Both the position numbers and the translations under genes were made by a program. From Thermococcus peptonophilus (lineage in GTDB: Archaea; Methanobacteriota_B; Thermococci; Thermococcales; Thermococcaceae): 64,000 bases of DNA. This document shows, in pieces, positions 7,889-16,635 of the stretch. Where the stretch lies: the NCBI RefSeq assembly GCF_001592435.1, contig NZ_CP014750.1:186001-250000 (forward strand), written 5' to 3'. Each line of letters starts with the position of its first letter. The first letter of the stretch is position 1. The notes under the pieces are model-generated. The model was not told the DNA's origin and made no database searches. It saw nothing but the letters and a program-made list of their open reading frames with translations.

Positions 7889-8412
7889 TCAGAAGTTGAA
7901 GTTTATGTCCTTCGTAAGCTGGTCGTAGAGCTCCTCCTTGTAGATATCCGGATAGCGCATTATGTAGTCGTACTGCTTCCTTAGTATGTTGTAGTGATTC
8001 CTCTCCATGTCGGCGAGCATCTCAAGGAGGAGCTTAGTCTTTTCGTTGCTCGCGTACTTGGCGAGCTCCTTGTAGAGCTTCTCGCTTACCAGTTCAGCCT
8101 CCATCGCTATCTCATATATCTCGTCGAGGTTTATATCTGGCTTCTTGATGGCCTCGGCCATCTTTTCGGCTATGACCTTGAACTCTCCCATGACCTCTAT
8201 CTCTATCTTCTTCGGCTCGCCGGATTCAGAAGCGAAGCGCTCGGCCATCTTCTCTATTATCTCCCTGTGCTTGTCCTCCTCTTTGGCGGGAAGAGAAGCT
8301 CATCCTTTATGATGTCACTCTTCGTCATAGAAGCGAGCTTTTCATAGGCCTCCTTGGCTCTGATCTCGGAGTTCATGGCAATCTCAAAGATTTCCTTCTC
8401 GGTAACTTCCAT
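7889..8412 (-). pseudogene. Ferritin-like diiron protein (rubrerythrin family), frameshifted
   Basis: From ATG 8412 (GGTGATTCTGT upstream) the frame reads about 41 residues to DELLF. It then shifts by one base near 8290 (CCGCC where CTCGCC would be expected) and continues as AKEEDKHREIIEKMAERF to the stop at 7889. Rejoined, it gives 174 aa with two EAExxxx/ExxH-type repeats: E16 plus ExxH at 46-49, then MEAELVSEKLY plus MERNH. That is the diiron four-helix bundle of rubrerythrin-like proteins, without the C-terminal rubredoxin domain. The likely role is peroxide reduction or iron handling with electrons from rubredoxin. It is either inactivated by a one-base deletion or contains a base-call error. 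It stands divergent from a small winged-helix gene. Confidence 0.8.
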
Positions 8413-8466
8413 ACAGAATCACCATACTATGTTGAACACCGCCCTTATTAACGCTTTCGGACGTTA

Positions 8467-8478
8467 AACTTATAAGTT
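8467..8478. promoter_or_regulatory. Palindromic TATA element between ferritin-like and winged-helix genes
   Basis: AACTTATAAGTT is a perfect 12-base palindrome that contains a TATA box readable on both strands. It is overlapped on the right by a GTTCGAAC palindrome (8476-8483). Transcription could leave in both directions, giving leaders of roughly 30 bases to ATG 8412 and 20 bases to ATG 8522. Confidence 0.45.
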
Positions 8479-8521
8479 CGAACCTCAAAATTTCAAAATG
8501 CGAACCTAGGAGGTGAAGAAG

Positions 8522-8698
8522 ATGAGTGTCGAGCTCGTGTTCAAGGTCCTCAAGGAGGCAAGTAGGCCGCTCAAGTCTGCTGAAATAGCCGAGTTAGCTG
8601 GCCTTGATAAGAAGGAAGTTGACAAGGCGATAAAGAAGCTCAAGAAGGAAGGGAAGATAGTCTCGCCGAAGAGGTGCTACTACGCCCCGGCTGAGTGA
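8522..8698 (+). CDS. Small winged-helix DNA-binding protein
   Basis: A 58-aa protein consisting of a single helix-turn-helix domain. The order is helix (VELVFKVLKEA), recognition pair (KSAEIAELAGLDKKEVDKAIKKL) and a short wing (GKIVSPKRCYYAPAE). It is probably a transcription regulator or nucleoid-type factor of the MarR/ArsR-like winged-helix class. ATG 8522 is chosen because AGGAGGTGA precedes it; the in-frame GTG at 8513 lies inside that site. It shares its promoter region with the ferritin-like gene, which is therefore a plausible target. The single Cys near the wing could be redox sensitive, but this is speculation. Confidence 0.8.
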   Translation: MSVELVFKVLKEASRPLKSAEIAELAGLDKKEVDKAIKKLKKEGKIVSPKRCYYAPAE

Positions 8699-8732
8699 TT
8701 CAGGACAGGAGCCTTAAGGAGCAGAGATTAGT

Positions 8733-8988
8733 TCATTCCCGATTTTTCAGCTTTTCAAGGAATTCCCTTGCGGCTCTCCTCATGTCCATTACTTCTTCCA
8801 GGTCTTCCAGGAAGCCGAGCCTTGTGTAGAACTCCTCCATCTTTTCAGAGAGCGAGCCTTTCAAGGTCTTTCTCGCTGGAAGATGGAATAGAGAGATACT
8901 GGAGGCTTTCGTTAAAATAGACGACTAAGTACCAGGAATCCCTCCTGATCGGAAACTCCTGGTCTCCCGCTCTTATTACCGCCCCCAT
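8733..8988 (-). pseudogene. Small frameshifted gene of unknown function
   Basis: On the minus strand, ATG 8988 opens MGAVIRAGDQEFPIRRDSWY and about 30 residues, after which this frame ends. One base over, an open frame reads RKTLKGSLSEKMEEFYTRLG and ends at 8733 with a charged helix. Skipping one base near 8890 joins them into about 84 aa. I do not recognise a family; the shape (beta-rich start, helical end) is like many small antitoxin or adaptor proteins, but there is no toxin beside it. It is read as a broken gene because both halves have coding-like composition. Confidence 0.35.
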
Positions 8989-9013
8989 AGGCCTTCACCA
9001 ACTTCTCGGGTGA

Positions 9014-10031
9014 CTACCTAAAAATCACCTCGTAGGCGATGTAACCGTACCTTCTAAGCTCATCCCTCAGAATAAAGCGGAGTGCCGCGGAGTTTATGCA
9101 GTAGCGCTTTCCTGTTGGTGTGGGCTCGTCGAAGACATGACCAAGGTGTGAACATGCAAAGCGGCTCCTTACTTCCCGCCCGCAGAGGAATCCCTCGCAC
9201 TCATCAGCCTCAACGACGGCCCACTCCTCCGGGGGCTTTGTAAAGCTCGGCCATCCGGTTCCGGAGTCGTACTTGTCGAGGGGAGCTGAAGAGGGGCTCG
9301 CCTGAGATTACATCAACGTATATCCCCTCGTCCTGGTTGTCCCAGTACTCGTTGTGGAAAGACCCCTCCGTATCGCCGAGCTGTGTAACCCTACACTGGA
9401 GGGGAGTTAACAGGCTTTTAAGCTCCGCATCGCTGGGCTTAACATAGCCGAGCCAGTAGCGCTCCCTCTCAGGGAAGAGCCTGAAGTGCCGGTTTTCATC
9501 ACACACCGACTTTATAAAGCCCAGCCTTCCAGAGTAGAGCTTGTAGTGTTTGTAGTTCGTCTCAAAGCGGAAATAGTAGCCCTGGTGGTAGTCTTCAGCC
9601 GGATAAAACTCCTTCGCTGGAAGAATCTCGGTAGCTATCGGCTCGTCGAATATCCCGGAGAACTCTAATCTTTTCCTCGATTCCTCAGCTAACTTTTTCT
9701 GGTCCTCGTTGAGGTAGAATATCGCAGTTCTGTACTGGTCGCCCCTGTCAGCGAACTGGCCGCCCGGATCCGTGGGGTCTATGTTCTTCCAGAAGACCTC
9801 GAGAAGGCGCTCGTAGGAAATTTTCGATGGATTGTAGATTACCTTAACCGCTTCCCTGTGACCGGTATTCCCAGTGGAGACCAGTTCATAGGTGGGACTC
9901 CCCACCCAGCCGCCGGTGTAGCCAGAGATGGCCTCAATCACTCCGGGAAGCCTCTCAAATGCTTCCTCCATGCACCAGAAGCAGCCACCGGCAAAAACTG
10001 CGGCACCGGCTTGATTTTTGATACTCTCCAA
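9014..10031 (-). pseudogene. msrAB: Fused methionine sulfoxide reductase MsrA-MsrB, frameshifted
   Basis: The N-terminal domain is MsrA with the catalytic GCFWC (C17), the [12 protein letters not shown] helix and GYTGG. The C-terminal domain is MsrB with [19 protein letters not shown] and the catalytic RYCINSAAL. Together they reduce the S and R epimers of methionine sulfoxide in damaged proteins. The frame breaks after SGEPLFSS in a run of four G's (9280-9283, plus strand), which carries one base too many. Removing it gives a continuous 338-aa fusion that stops at 9014. The start appears to be TTG 10031 and is not certain. A TATA box (about 10063-10072) lies upstream. As it stands, only MsrA would be made. 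Confidence 0.88.
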
Positions 10032-10062
10032 TTCACATCCCCAACGGGATTGGGCCGGAAAT

Positions 10063-10073
10063 CTTTATATAGC
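10063..10073. promoter_or_regulatory. TATA box between msrAB and the oxidoreductase operon
   Basis: CTTTATATAGC reads as a TATA element on both strands. On the minus strand it is about 32 bases from the msrAB start, and on the plus strand about 32 bases from the small ORF at 10105. Confidence 0.5.
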
Positions 10074-10104
10074 TTTGCGTACTATTACCTGTTGGTGGTT
10101 AAAA

Positions 10105-10230
10105 ATGAACATAAGTGCTCTAAGGCGTGTTCTTTCCGTTTTTCGTTTTGGTCTGATGCTCGGCAAAGGATCCCCATTAAAAGGTACTCCCAGGGCCGTC
10201 CCGGTGGTGAGAAAGCATGACCAAGTTTAA
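10105..10230 (+). CDS. Possible 41-aa small protein ahead of the oxidoreductase operon
   Basis: ATG 10105 follows GGTGGTT, and the frame stays open for 41 codons. It overlaps the first 14 bases of the next gene, as expected for translational coupling. The product is basic, with a helical start (ISALRRVLSVFRFGLMLGKG) and a [12 protein letters not shown] end. I do not recognise it. It could be a real small protein or a leader that sets expression of the downstream enzyme. Confidence 0.4.
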   Translation: MNISALRRVLSVFRFGLMLGKGSPLKGTPRAVPVVRKHDQV

Positions 10231-11929
10231 GGGGGATGTCTCCATTGTTTTAGGCGGAGCAGCTGGACAGGGCATTCAGACGGTGGAGGAGATACTCACC
10301 CATGCACTTAAGAAGTCCGGCTACCACGTCTATGCAAACAAGGAATACATGTCCCGAATTAGGGGAGGAATAAATACCACGGAGATACGCGTTTCTTCAA
10401 AACGTGTTAGGGCCTTTGTAAAGAGGATAGACATCCTCGTACCTTTCAAGCAGGGCGTTCTAAGCTGGGTCAAAGATAGGCTCGGCGAGAACACCGTTGT
10501 CCTTGGAGAAAAGGAAAACATCGAGGAAGAATTTCTAGGAAATGTCAACCTTGTTGAGGTCCCACTTACGAAGATGGCAATGGAGGTGGGAAGCCAGCTC
10601 TATCTAAACACGACGGCAGCTGGACTAATAGTCGGCCTCTTCCACGGCGACTTTAAGGCGGTGGAAGAGTACTTAAAGAAGCGCTTTGGAAGCAAGGGCG
10701 AGAACGTCGTAAAGAAGAACATAGAAGCCGCTAAGAAGGGCTACGAGCTGGGAGTAAAGCTCTGCGAGGATGGGACTATAAAAGTTGAAGTGGAGAGGGA
10801 CGAGAGGGTTAAGGAAGAGGTTCTCCTGACCGGAACAGAAGCCGTCGGAATAGGGGCCTTCGCCGGAGGCATGAACTTCCTGAGCTTCTATCCGATGAGC
10901 CCGTCAACAGGGGTTTCGACCTTCGCGGCACAGCACGCGGAGGAGTTTGAAATAGTTGTCGAGCAGGTCGAGGACGAGATTTCGGCCATAAACATGGCCA
11001 TCGGAGCGTGGTACGCTGGAGCGAGGGCTATGGTTAGCACCTCCGGTGGCGGCTTTGCACTGATGAGTGAGGCTATAAGCTTAGCGGGGATGGCTGAGAA
11101 CCCAGTGGTAGTCCACCTTGCCCAGAGGCCAGGGCCGGCCACAGGTCTGCCAACGAGGACGATGCAGGGCGATTTGAACCTTGTCCTCTACTCCGGCCAC
11201 GGAGACTTCCCGAGGATAATCCTAGCACCGGGAAGCCTTGAGGAGGCGTTCTACCTGACTGCCGAGGCCTTCAACTTAGCCGACAAATATCAGGTTCCAG
11301 TGATAATCCTCACCGACCAGTACTTCGTTGATACCTACTACAACCTTCCGGCTCCCGATGTGGAGAAGGTCAAGTTCGAGCGCCACATAGTGGAGGCGAA
11401 GCCCGGCTATCGGAGGTATGAACTTACCGAGGATGGGATCTCGCCTAGGGCGGTTGCCGGCTACGGCGAGGACGTGGTGATAGCCAACGGAAACGAACAC
11501 GATGAGTGGGGCGACATAACCGAGGACGCTGAACTGACGGTGAAGATGCAGGAGAAGAGGGCAGTCAGAAAACTTGAGACCATAAAGAAAAACGCCCCCC
11601 TGCCGAAGCTGATAGGCAGAGAGAACGCAAAATACCTCGTTATAGCCTGGGGTTCGACGCTTCACGTGGTTGAAGAGGCCCTTGAGAAGCTCGGAAGAGA
11701 GGATGTTGCTCTGCTCCACTTCAGTTGGGTCTATCCGCTCAACCCTAAGGTAAGAGAGTTCTTCGAGGGTAAGGTTCTCATCGACGTCGAGAACAACATC
11801 ACCGGCCAGTTCGCAGAGCTCCTCAAGAAGGAGTTCGGCGTTGAGGTGCACCACAGGATTCTGAAGTACGACGGGAGACCGTTCTCGGTTGAAGAGGTCC
11901 TCGAGGGCCTCAAGGAGGTGATAGAATGA
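10217..11929 (+). CDS. 2-oxoacid:ferredoxin oxidoreductase, fused gamma-alpha subunit
   Basis: Catalytic subunit of 570 aa for CoA-dependent oxidative decarboxylation of a 2-oxoacid with ferredoxin as acceptor. Residues 1-190 form the gamma domain ([15 protein letters not shown] near the start). Residues from about 200 on form the alpha (pyrimidine-binding) domain, with [13 protein letters not shown] in place of the usual YPITPST, followed by [17 protein letters not shown] and [14 protein letters not shown]. The C-terminal part is the transketolase-C-like domain. Gamma-alpha fusions are typical of two-subunit archaeal enzymes of broad 2-oxoacid specificity; the preferred substrate cannot be read here. 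ATG 10217 has a GGTGGTGAG site. Its stop overlaps the beta subunit ATG by four bases. Confidence 0.9.
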   Translation: MTKFKGDVSIVLGGAAGQGIQTVEEILTHALKKSGYHVYANKEYMSRIRGGINTTEIRVSSKRVRAFVKRIDILVPFKQGVLSWVKDRLGENTVVLGEKENIEEEFLGNVNLVEVPLTKMAMEVGSQLYLNTTAAGLIVGLFHGDFKAVEEYLKKRFGSKGENVVKKNIEAAKKGYELGVKLCEDGTIKVEVERDERVKEEVLLTGTEAVGIGAFAGGMNFLSFYPMSPSTGVSTFAAQHAEEFEIVVEQVEDEISAINMAIGAWYAGARAMVSTSGGGFALMSEAISLAGMAENPVVVHLAQRPGPATGLPTRTMQGDLNLVLYSGHGDFPRIILAPGSLEEAFYLTAEAFNLADKYQVPVIILTDQYFVDTYYNLPAPDVEKVKFERHIVEAKPGYRRYELTEDGISPRAVAGYGEDVVIANGNEHDEWGDITEDAELTVKMQEKRAVRKLETIKKNAPLPKLIGRENAKYLVIAWGSTLHVVEEALEKLGREDVALLHFSWVYPLNPKVREFFEGKVLIDVENNITGQFAELLKKEFGVEVHHRILKYDGRPFSVEEVLEGLKEVIE

Positions 11930-12810
11930 ACGTCCAGCTTCCCACTGGTAGGGAGCTCTTCGAGCCTAAAAGGCCCGGAAGCCAGGACATAGCCTGGTGT
12001 CCCGGGTGTGGAAACTTCGGCATAAGGAACATCCTTATCACCGCTTTAGCCGAACTCGGACTGAAGCCTAATCAAGTGGCAATCATCAGTGGTATCGGCC
12101 AGGCCGCCAAGATGCCACACTACATCAACGCCAATGGCTATCACACGCTCCACGGAAGGGCAATCCCTATAGCAACCGGAGTCAAGGCCTCAAACCCTGA
12201 GCTTACGGTTATAGCGGAAGGTGGAGACGGCGACATGTACGCCGAGGGCGGAAACCACCTGCTCCACGCCATAAGGAGGAACCCGGACATAACGGTTCTC
12301 ATCCACGACAACCAGGTTTATGGCCTTACAAAGGGACAGGCCTCTCCAACGACCATGAAGGGCATGAAGACCCCCACCCAGCCATGGGGAGTTTTTGAAG
12401 AGCCCTTTAACCCGGTCGCCCTCGGAATTGCGCTAGACGCTTCCTTCGTTGCGAGGACTTTCATGGGTTATTTCAAGGAGAGCGTTGAGATCATCAAGAA
12501 GGCCATCCAGCATAAAGGCCTGGCAATAGTTGACATCCTCCATCCCTGTGTGAGCTTCAACAAGGTGAACACCTACGCCTGGTACAGGGAGCACACCTAC
12601 TGGATGGATGACCACGACCCCTATGACAGGGAAGCAGCTTTCAAGAGGGCCTTGGAGAGCGACCCGCTCCCGCTTGGAATATTCTACATCCACGAGAAGC
12701 CCACCTTCGAGGAAATGGTTCCTGCCTACAGGAAGGACAAAACGCCGCTCTGGAAGCGCGAACCGAAGCTCGGCCTCGTCAAGAAGTTCTTCGAGGAGAA
12801 GAAGCTATGA
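11926..12810 (+). CDS. 2-oxoacid:ferredoxin oxidoreductase, beta subunit
   Basis: Thiamine diphosphate and 4Fe-4S subunit of 294 aa that pairs with the preceding gamma-alpha chain. CPGCG (C25, C28) and HPCVSFN further on supply cluster cysteines. The diphosphate motif is [13 protein letters not shown] (about 99-111). It starts in an ATGA overlap with the upstream gene, so translation is coupled. There is no separate ferredoxin-like delta subunit next to it, as expected for the two-subunit type. A T-rich terminator follows at 12821-12843. Confidence 0.92.
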   Translation: MNVQLPTGRELFEPKRPGSQDIAWCPGCGNFGIRNILITALAELGLKPNQVAIISGIGQAAKMPHYINANGYHTLHGRAIPIATGVKASNPELTVIAEGGDGDMYAEGGNHLLHAIRRNPDITVLIHDNQVYGLTKGQASPTTMKGMKTPTQPWGVFEEPFNPVALGIALDASFVARTFMGYFKESVEIIKKAIQHKGLAIVDILHPCVSFNKVNTYAWYREHTYWMDDHDPYDREAAFKRALESDPLPLGIFYIHEKPTFEEMVPAYRKDKTPLWKREPKLGLVKKFFEEKKL

Positions 12811-12820
12811 AGACGTGAGA

Positions 12821-12843
12821 GGTTTTCTTTTTGCTTTTGTTTC
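12821..12843 (+). terminator. T-rich terminator after the oxidoreductase operon
   Basis: Three T runs (TTTTC, TTTTTG, TTTTG) lie within 23 bases directly after the beta-subunit stop, the typical archaeal terminator pattern. Confidence 0.5.
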
Positions 12844-12878
12844 CACATGTTGAAAAAACTGATTTGGAGTGTGATCGT

Positions 12879-13337
12879 ATGAAAGTTGGTGAAAAGGCAC
12901 CAGATTTCGCCCTTAAAGACCAGAACGGTGAGGAGTTTAAGCTCAGCGACTTCAGGGGTAAGAAAGTCCTCCTTTCCTTCCACCCGCTTGCGTGGACTTC
13001 CGTCTGTGAGAAGCAGATGAAGGCTCTGGATGAGAACTACGAGCGCTTTGAGAAGCTGAACGTCGTCCCGGTGGGAATAAGCGTTGACTCGGTTCCCACA
13101 AAGAAGGCATGGGCCGAGCACATGGGGCTTAAGAAGCTGAGGATCTTAAGTGACTTCTGGCCGCACGGTGAGGTTGCAAAGCTCTATGATCTCTTCAGGG
13201 AAGACGGGGGCTTCTCTGAGAGGGCGAACGTGCTGGTCGACGAGGAAGGAAAGGTGGTTTTCTTCAAGGTCTATCCGATAAGCGAGCTTCCGGATCTGGA
13301 AGAGGTCTTTGAAGCGGCAGAAAGAGATAAAAAGTGA
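12879..13337 (+). CDS. Peroxiredoxin (AhpC/TSA family)
   Basis: Thiol peroxidase of 152 aa. The N-terminal GEKAPDFALKDQNGEEFKL is the classic peroxiredoxin opening. The peroxidatic cysteine lies in PLAWTSVCEKQM (TxxC arrangement, residue 47). No second conserved cysteine is evident, so a 1-Cys mechanism or an external thiol partner is likely. The small thiol proteins elsewhere in the window are candidates by function only. ATG 12879 is preferred to earlier in-frame starts because GGAGTGTGA precedes it. Confidence 0.9.
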   Translation: MKVGEKAPDFALKDQNGEEFKLSDFRGKKVLLSFHPLAWTSVCEKQMKALDENYERFEKLNVVPVGISVDSVPTKKAWAEHMGLKKLRILSDFWPHGEVAKLYDLFREDGGFSERANVLVDEEGKVVFFKVYPISELPDLEEVFEAAERDKK

Positions 13338-13345
13338 AAGAAACG

Positions 13346-14628
13346 TTAGGAATCGCTGATCTTCTTTCCGCCTTCAGTTCTTTCATAAACCTTCTCGATA
13401 ACCTTGGCCAGCTCGGGCATGAAGTCGTCGAAGGTCTTGTATTTATCTCTGTGCTTCATGTAGTCGTTCACGTATGCGTTGTAGACATCCCCGATGAAGT
13501 AGAATGTCACGTTTTCAATGCGGAGCTCCCTCATTGCCGCCTTTGGCCCCTCCGTTACGTTGAGGTAGTGCACCACGAACGCCCTAACGAACGTCTCGTA
13601 GAGCATGACCTTGGAGTTCTTGTAGGCCATAATCCCGAGTTTCGACGAAACAGGAGCGTAGAGAGCCTCGTAGGGCTTAAAGAGGTCGTAATGCTGTCAA
13701 CAGCAGGGTTAACGAAGCTGTGGGCGAACTCGTGGGCCAAAAAGTCAGAAGCTTCCACGTTGTAATGGGGCGTCCTGTTGTAAACGCTGGTAACCCCAAG
13801 GATGCCGTAGACGTACTTTCCACTCTCATTATCGAAGTAGTAGGCGAAGTCATCTCTGGCAAAAACGAGCTGGAGGTCTATAAACCAGGCGGAAGCGTTT
13901 TCCCCAAAGAACTCCTCTTCCATGCGGGTCAGGTTTACTACGTCCCCGTGCTCCCTCGCGAAGCTCTTGAGCGTATTTTCATAGAACCCTCTGTGCTCGT
14001 TGTAAAACCTCCAAAAGTCCGTTTTGTTGGCAAACTCCGCCACCGCTGAGGCGAACTCATCAAGTTTTGAGGCGTTGAGATACGGCCTGTATACTATCAT
14101 ATCGCTCCAGTTCATAGCCTTGGAGAAGTTCCTTGGACTCAGATGAAGTGCAAACTCCGGGATAGCGTCGTAGGCCAAACCCTGTTCATGGATCATCTCA
14201 CCTACCATTTTAACGGCAGTTAAGTTCTTGTAGGGGTCAAAATAAGCGTCTACCTCGCCCAAGTAGGGGCAGTTAAAGCTCGTTATTCCAATTAAGCCGG
14301 GATCAACATTGCGCTTGTACCAATCAGACTCGGCCCGACGGTAAATTGTCTCAACGAGCTCAATACGGGGGTCAATCTCAACGTAAACTCCCTCTGCAAG
14401 CTTGAGTGAAGCAGTGGTTGTGTTGTGGAGGTCAGCGATGTTGGTGAAATTTGAGTGAGTAAGGACTGAAGAACTGCTTGTGTTTTGGATCGGAGATGGT
14501 GTGGGGACACTCGACGAAATTGATGTTGTTCTATTGTCGCCATTCGACCTGGTCGAACCAGTTCAGATGCAACCTCCGACAACAGTTAAAAGAAGTAGCA
14601 TGAGAACTACCGACACAAATTTTCTCAT
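13346..14628 (-). pseudogene. Secreted lipoprotein zinc metalloprotease (DUF4932-like), broken twice
   Basis: ATG 14628 begins a lipoprotein signal (LLLLTVVGGC, lipobox Cys20). TGA at 14563-14565 follows two codons after that Cys, yet the same frame stays open for 290 more codons. The first part is a Ser/Thr-rich linker, then a domain with SDFLAHEFAHSFVNP, an HExxH zinc-protease signature. Near 13689 one base is missing; the other frame continues with DLFKPYEALYAPVSSKLGIM to a stop at 13346. Rejoined length is about 427 codons. The layout resembles DUF4932-type surface proteases. With one nonsense codon and one frameshift it is most simply a pseudogene. It is convergent with the peroxiredoxin gene. 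Confidence 0.75.
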
Positions 14629-14787
14629 AATTTCACCCACACTTTTTGAGTAAGGAAATTTTTAACGTTTGTTGTTATTCGGTGTCAAAAAATTGAGGGC
14701 TTTTGGGGAACGAATGAAGGTAACAGGACTACGCGACAAGACACCAGGAGAGAAAGCACGAAGTTTAGAACGGAAGGATGAAAAACC

Positions 14788-14796
14788 TTTTATATT
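14788..14796 (+). promoter_or_regulatory. TATA box for the flavodiiron protein gene
   Basis: CTTTTATAT is preceded by an A-rich BRE-like AAAAAC and lies about 40 bases before ATG 14830, leaving a short leader that includes GAGGTGATG. A GGTTTTTGAACC palindrome follows the box at 14799-14810; its spacing (n4) does not meet the SurR consensus. Confidence 0.55.
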
Positions 14797-14829
14797 TCGG
14801 TTTTTGAACCTATTCTGAGGTGATGAAAA

Positions 14830-16059
14830 ATGCCCAAAGTTCGAGTTGAGAAGCTCTGCACTGACCTGGAGTTGTACATCATCAGGGTTGACGATGATCA
14901 GATAAGGTACTTTGAGGCCACTTGGGAAATTCCGGAGGGGATAACTTACAACGCCTACCTGATGAAGCTCGACGGTGCAGTTGTCCTCTTTGACACAACA
15001 AAGAAGGAGTATACGGACCTTTTCATGGACGCACTAGAGAAGCTCGTTGATCCGAAGGAGATTACCCACATAATAGTCCACCACACTGAGCCTGACCACA
15101 GCGGGGCTTTGCCGAGGATTCTCGAAGAAAACGGCTACAAAGCACAGGTAATCGGAACCCAGTTCGCGAAGAACCTCCTCCAGGGTTTCTATGGAGACAG
15201 GGTCGTTGAGAACTTCAAGGTCGTCAAGGACGGCGAGGAGATGAAGATCGGCGGAAAGACCTTCCGCTTCATAGCGGTTCCGTGGCTTCACTGGCCGGAC
15301 ACCATGATAACCTACGTCGTTGAGGACAGGCTTATATTCTCCTGCGATGCCGGCGGTGGCTACTCAATTCCAGAGGCCATCGACGACAGCAATGAGGAAG
15401 TCGTAAAGAAGTACCTCCCGTACGTGGCCAAGTACATAGTTACGGTCATAGGACACTACCACAAGTACATAGTCCAGAACATCAAGAAGCTCAAAGAGCT
15501 TGGAATCGTCGAGGAAGCAAAGATGATACTCCCAGGACATGGCCTAGCCTGGTGCAAGAATCCGAAGAGGATATTCGAGTTCTATGAGCAGGTTGGAGCA
15601 GGAGTTCCAGAGAAGGACAAGGTTCTGGTCATATATGACTCGATGTACGGCTTCGTCGAGAAGAGGATAGAGATAGTTCTGGATGAACTTAAGAAGCTCG
15701 GAAAGAAGCCGGTCGTTTACCGCTTCACCGACAAGGAGGCTCCAGCGGTCAGCGACATACTTGGCGAAGTTCCAAGCGCTGAAGCCCTGATAATCGGCGC
15801 ATCAACGTACGAGGCAGAGATACACCCGAGGATACGCTACACCCTCTACGAGATCGTTGACAAGGCCAACTACGAGAAGCCGGTTCTCATCGTTGGAGCC
15901 TTCGGATGGGGCGGCGTGGCCGGGAGAAAGATTGAGACCATGATAACCAGAAGCAAGTTCGATCACGTTGCAACGGTCGAGAGCAGAGGGTATCCATCAT
16001 CGGAGGATGAGGAAAAGATTAGGGAAGCCGTCAGGAAGCTCGTCCAGTGGATTTCATAG
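14830..16059 (+). CDS. Flavodiiron protein (A-type flavoprotein, FprA family)
   Basis: Cytoplasmic oxygen and/or nitric oxide reductase of 409 aa. The beta-lactamase-like half carries the diiron ligands H85, E87, D89 and H90 in HHTEPDHSG, then H154, D173 and H237 (LPGHGLAW). The C-terminal half is a flavodoxin domain starting at VLVIYDSMYG (about 265-274) that binds FMN. In Thermococcales such proteins accept electrons through rubredoxin from NAD(P)H:rubredoxin oxidoreductase, whose gene lies at 5499. ATG 14830 has GAGGTGATG upstream and a clear TATA box, and a T-rich terminator follows. It appears monocistronic. Confidence 0.93.
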   Translation: MPKVRVEKLCTDLELYIIRVDDDQIRYFEATWEIPEGITYNAYLMKLDGAVVLFDTTKKEYTDLFMDALEKLVDPKEITHIIVHHTEPDHSGALPRILEENGYKAQVIGTQFAKNLLQGFYGDRVVENFKVVKDGEEMKIGGKTFRFIAVPWLHWPDTMITYVVEDRLIFSCDAGGGYSIPEAIDDSNEEVVKKYLPYVAKYIVTVIGHYHKYIVQNIKKLKELGIVEEAKMILPGHGLAWCKNPKRIFEFYEQVGAGVPEKDKVLVIYDSMYGFVEKRIEIVLDELKKLGKKPVVYRFTDKEAPAVSDILGEVPSAEALIIGASTYEAEIHPRIRYTLYEIVDKANYEKPVLIVGAFGWGGVAGRKIETMITRSKFDHVATVESRGYPSSEDEEKIREAVRKLVQWIS

Positions 16060-16068
16060 TCCCAGCGA

Positions 16069-16088
16069 CTTATTGATCTTTTTATTTC
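16069..16088 (+). terminator. T-rich terminator after the flavodiiron gene
   Basis: A CTTATTGATCTTTTTATTTC stretch directly after the stop codon has the T-run composition of archaeal terminators. Confidence 0.45.
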
Positions 16089-16122
16089 ACTTCAAAAAGA
16101 CATTAAATCCTTTAGAAAAAGT

Positions 16123-16578
16123 TCATGCCTCCTCCATCTCAGCCTTCAGCTTGAGGGATGTGTGCTCCTGCTTTAGCTCCTCTATCTTCTCCACAAGCTC
16201 ATCGGCTACTTTTTTGAGGTTGAGTGCAAGCTCCTCGACCTCCCGTATCTTCTGGTCAAGCTCACGTTCCCTTTCTTCGACTTCCTCCATAGCCTTGGCC
16301 AGCCTTTCCTCTTCACTCTTCTTATAAACCTCGATAGAGATGGTGTTGTAGTCCCATACTATTGAACCATCCTGGATCGAGAACTCAACGCTTATCCTTA
16401 CAACGTCGTCTTTTTCAACACCGAGCTTCTGAAACTCCTCAAATATCCTCGCGTTTAGCTCGCCAGCAGCCCTTACAACTTCTTTGGGATTGACTTTCCC
16501 TTTGACGAGGGCAAAGAGCACCCTCCTGACTTTATGAGCGTAACCACTGGCGCGGACATACCCGGTGCTCAGCTTCAC
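16123..16578 (-). CDS. DUF2258 family coiled-coil protein
   Basis: An archaeal protein of 151 aa. The N-terminal domain (KLSTGYVRASGYAHKVRRVL onward, about residues 2-85) matches what I recall of DUF2258. The C-terminal third is a highly charged heptad-like coiled coil (EERLAKAMEEVEERERELDQ). Its function is not known to me. GTG 16578 is chosen over the more distal TTG 16602 because GGTGGTG sits four bases before it. Its promoter interlocks with that of the divergent adenylate kinase gene. Confidence 0.7.
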   Translation of the reverse strand: MKLSTGYVRASGYAHKVRRVLFALVKGKVNPKEVVRAAGELNARIFEEFQKLGVEKDDVVRISVEFSIQDGSIVWDYNTISIEVYKKSEEERLAKAMEEVEERERELDQKIREVEELALNLKKVADELVEKIEELKQEHTSLKLKAEMEEA

Positions 16579-16591
16579 GCACACCACCAAA

Positions 16592-16623
16592 AGTTTATTC
16601 AATTTGAGTACATAAATATTTAT
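16592..16623. promoter_or_regulatory. Interlocked divergent promoters (DUF2258 and adenylate kinase)
   Basis: A 12-base palindrome ATAAATATTTAT (16612-16623) is placed correctly as the TATA box of the minus-strand gene. GTTTATTCAA (16592-16601) is placed as the TATA box of the plus-strand gene. Each box falls close to the other gene's expected start site, so the two promoters should compete. This is inference from spacing. Confidence 0.4.
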
Positions 16624-16635
16624 TGGTGGTCATCC

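Noticed and set aside
8476-8483. SurR half-site upstream of the winged-helix gene
   Set aside because: GTTCGAAC has a two-base spacer instead of three and no second GTT at the required distance.
14563-14565. TGA as a selenocysteine or pyrrolysine-type recoding site
   Set aside because: TGA would encode selenocysteine only with Sec machinery, which is not known in Thermococcales. The site follows the lipobox rather than an active site, and the gene has a second, unrelated frameshift.
14799-14810. SurR site at the flavodiiron gene
   Set aside because: The GGTTTTTGAACC palindrome has four bases between GTT and AAC, and lacks the n5-GTT extension, so it does not meet the SurR consensus.
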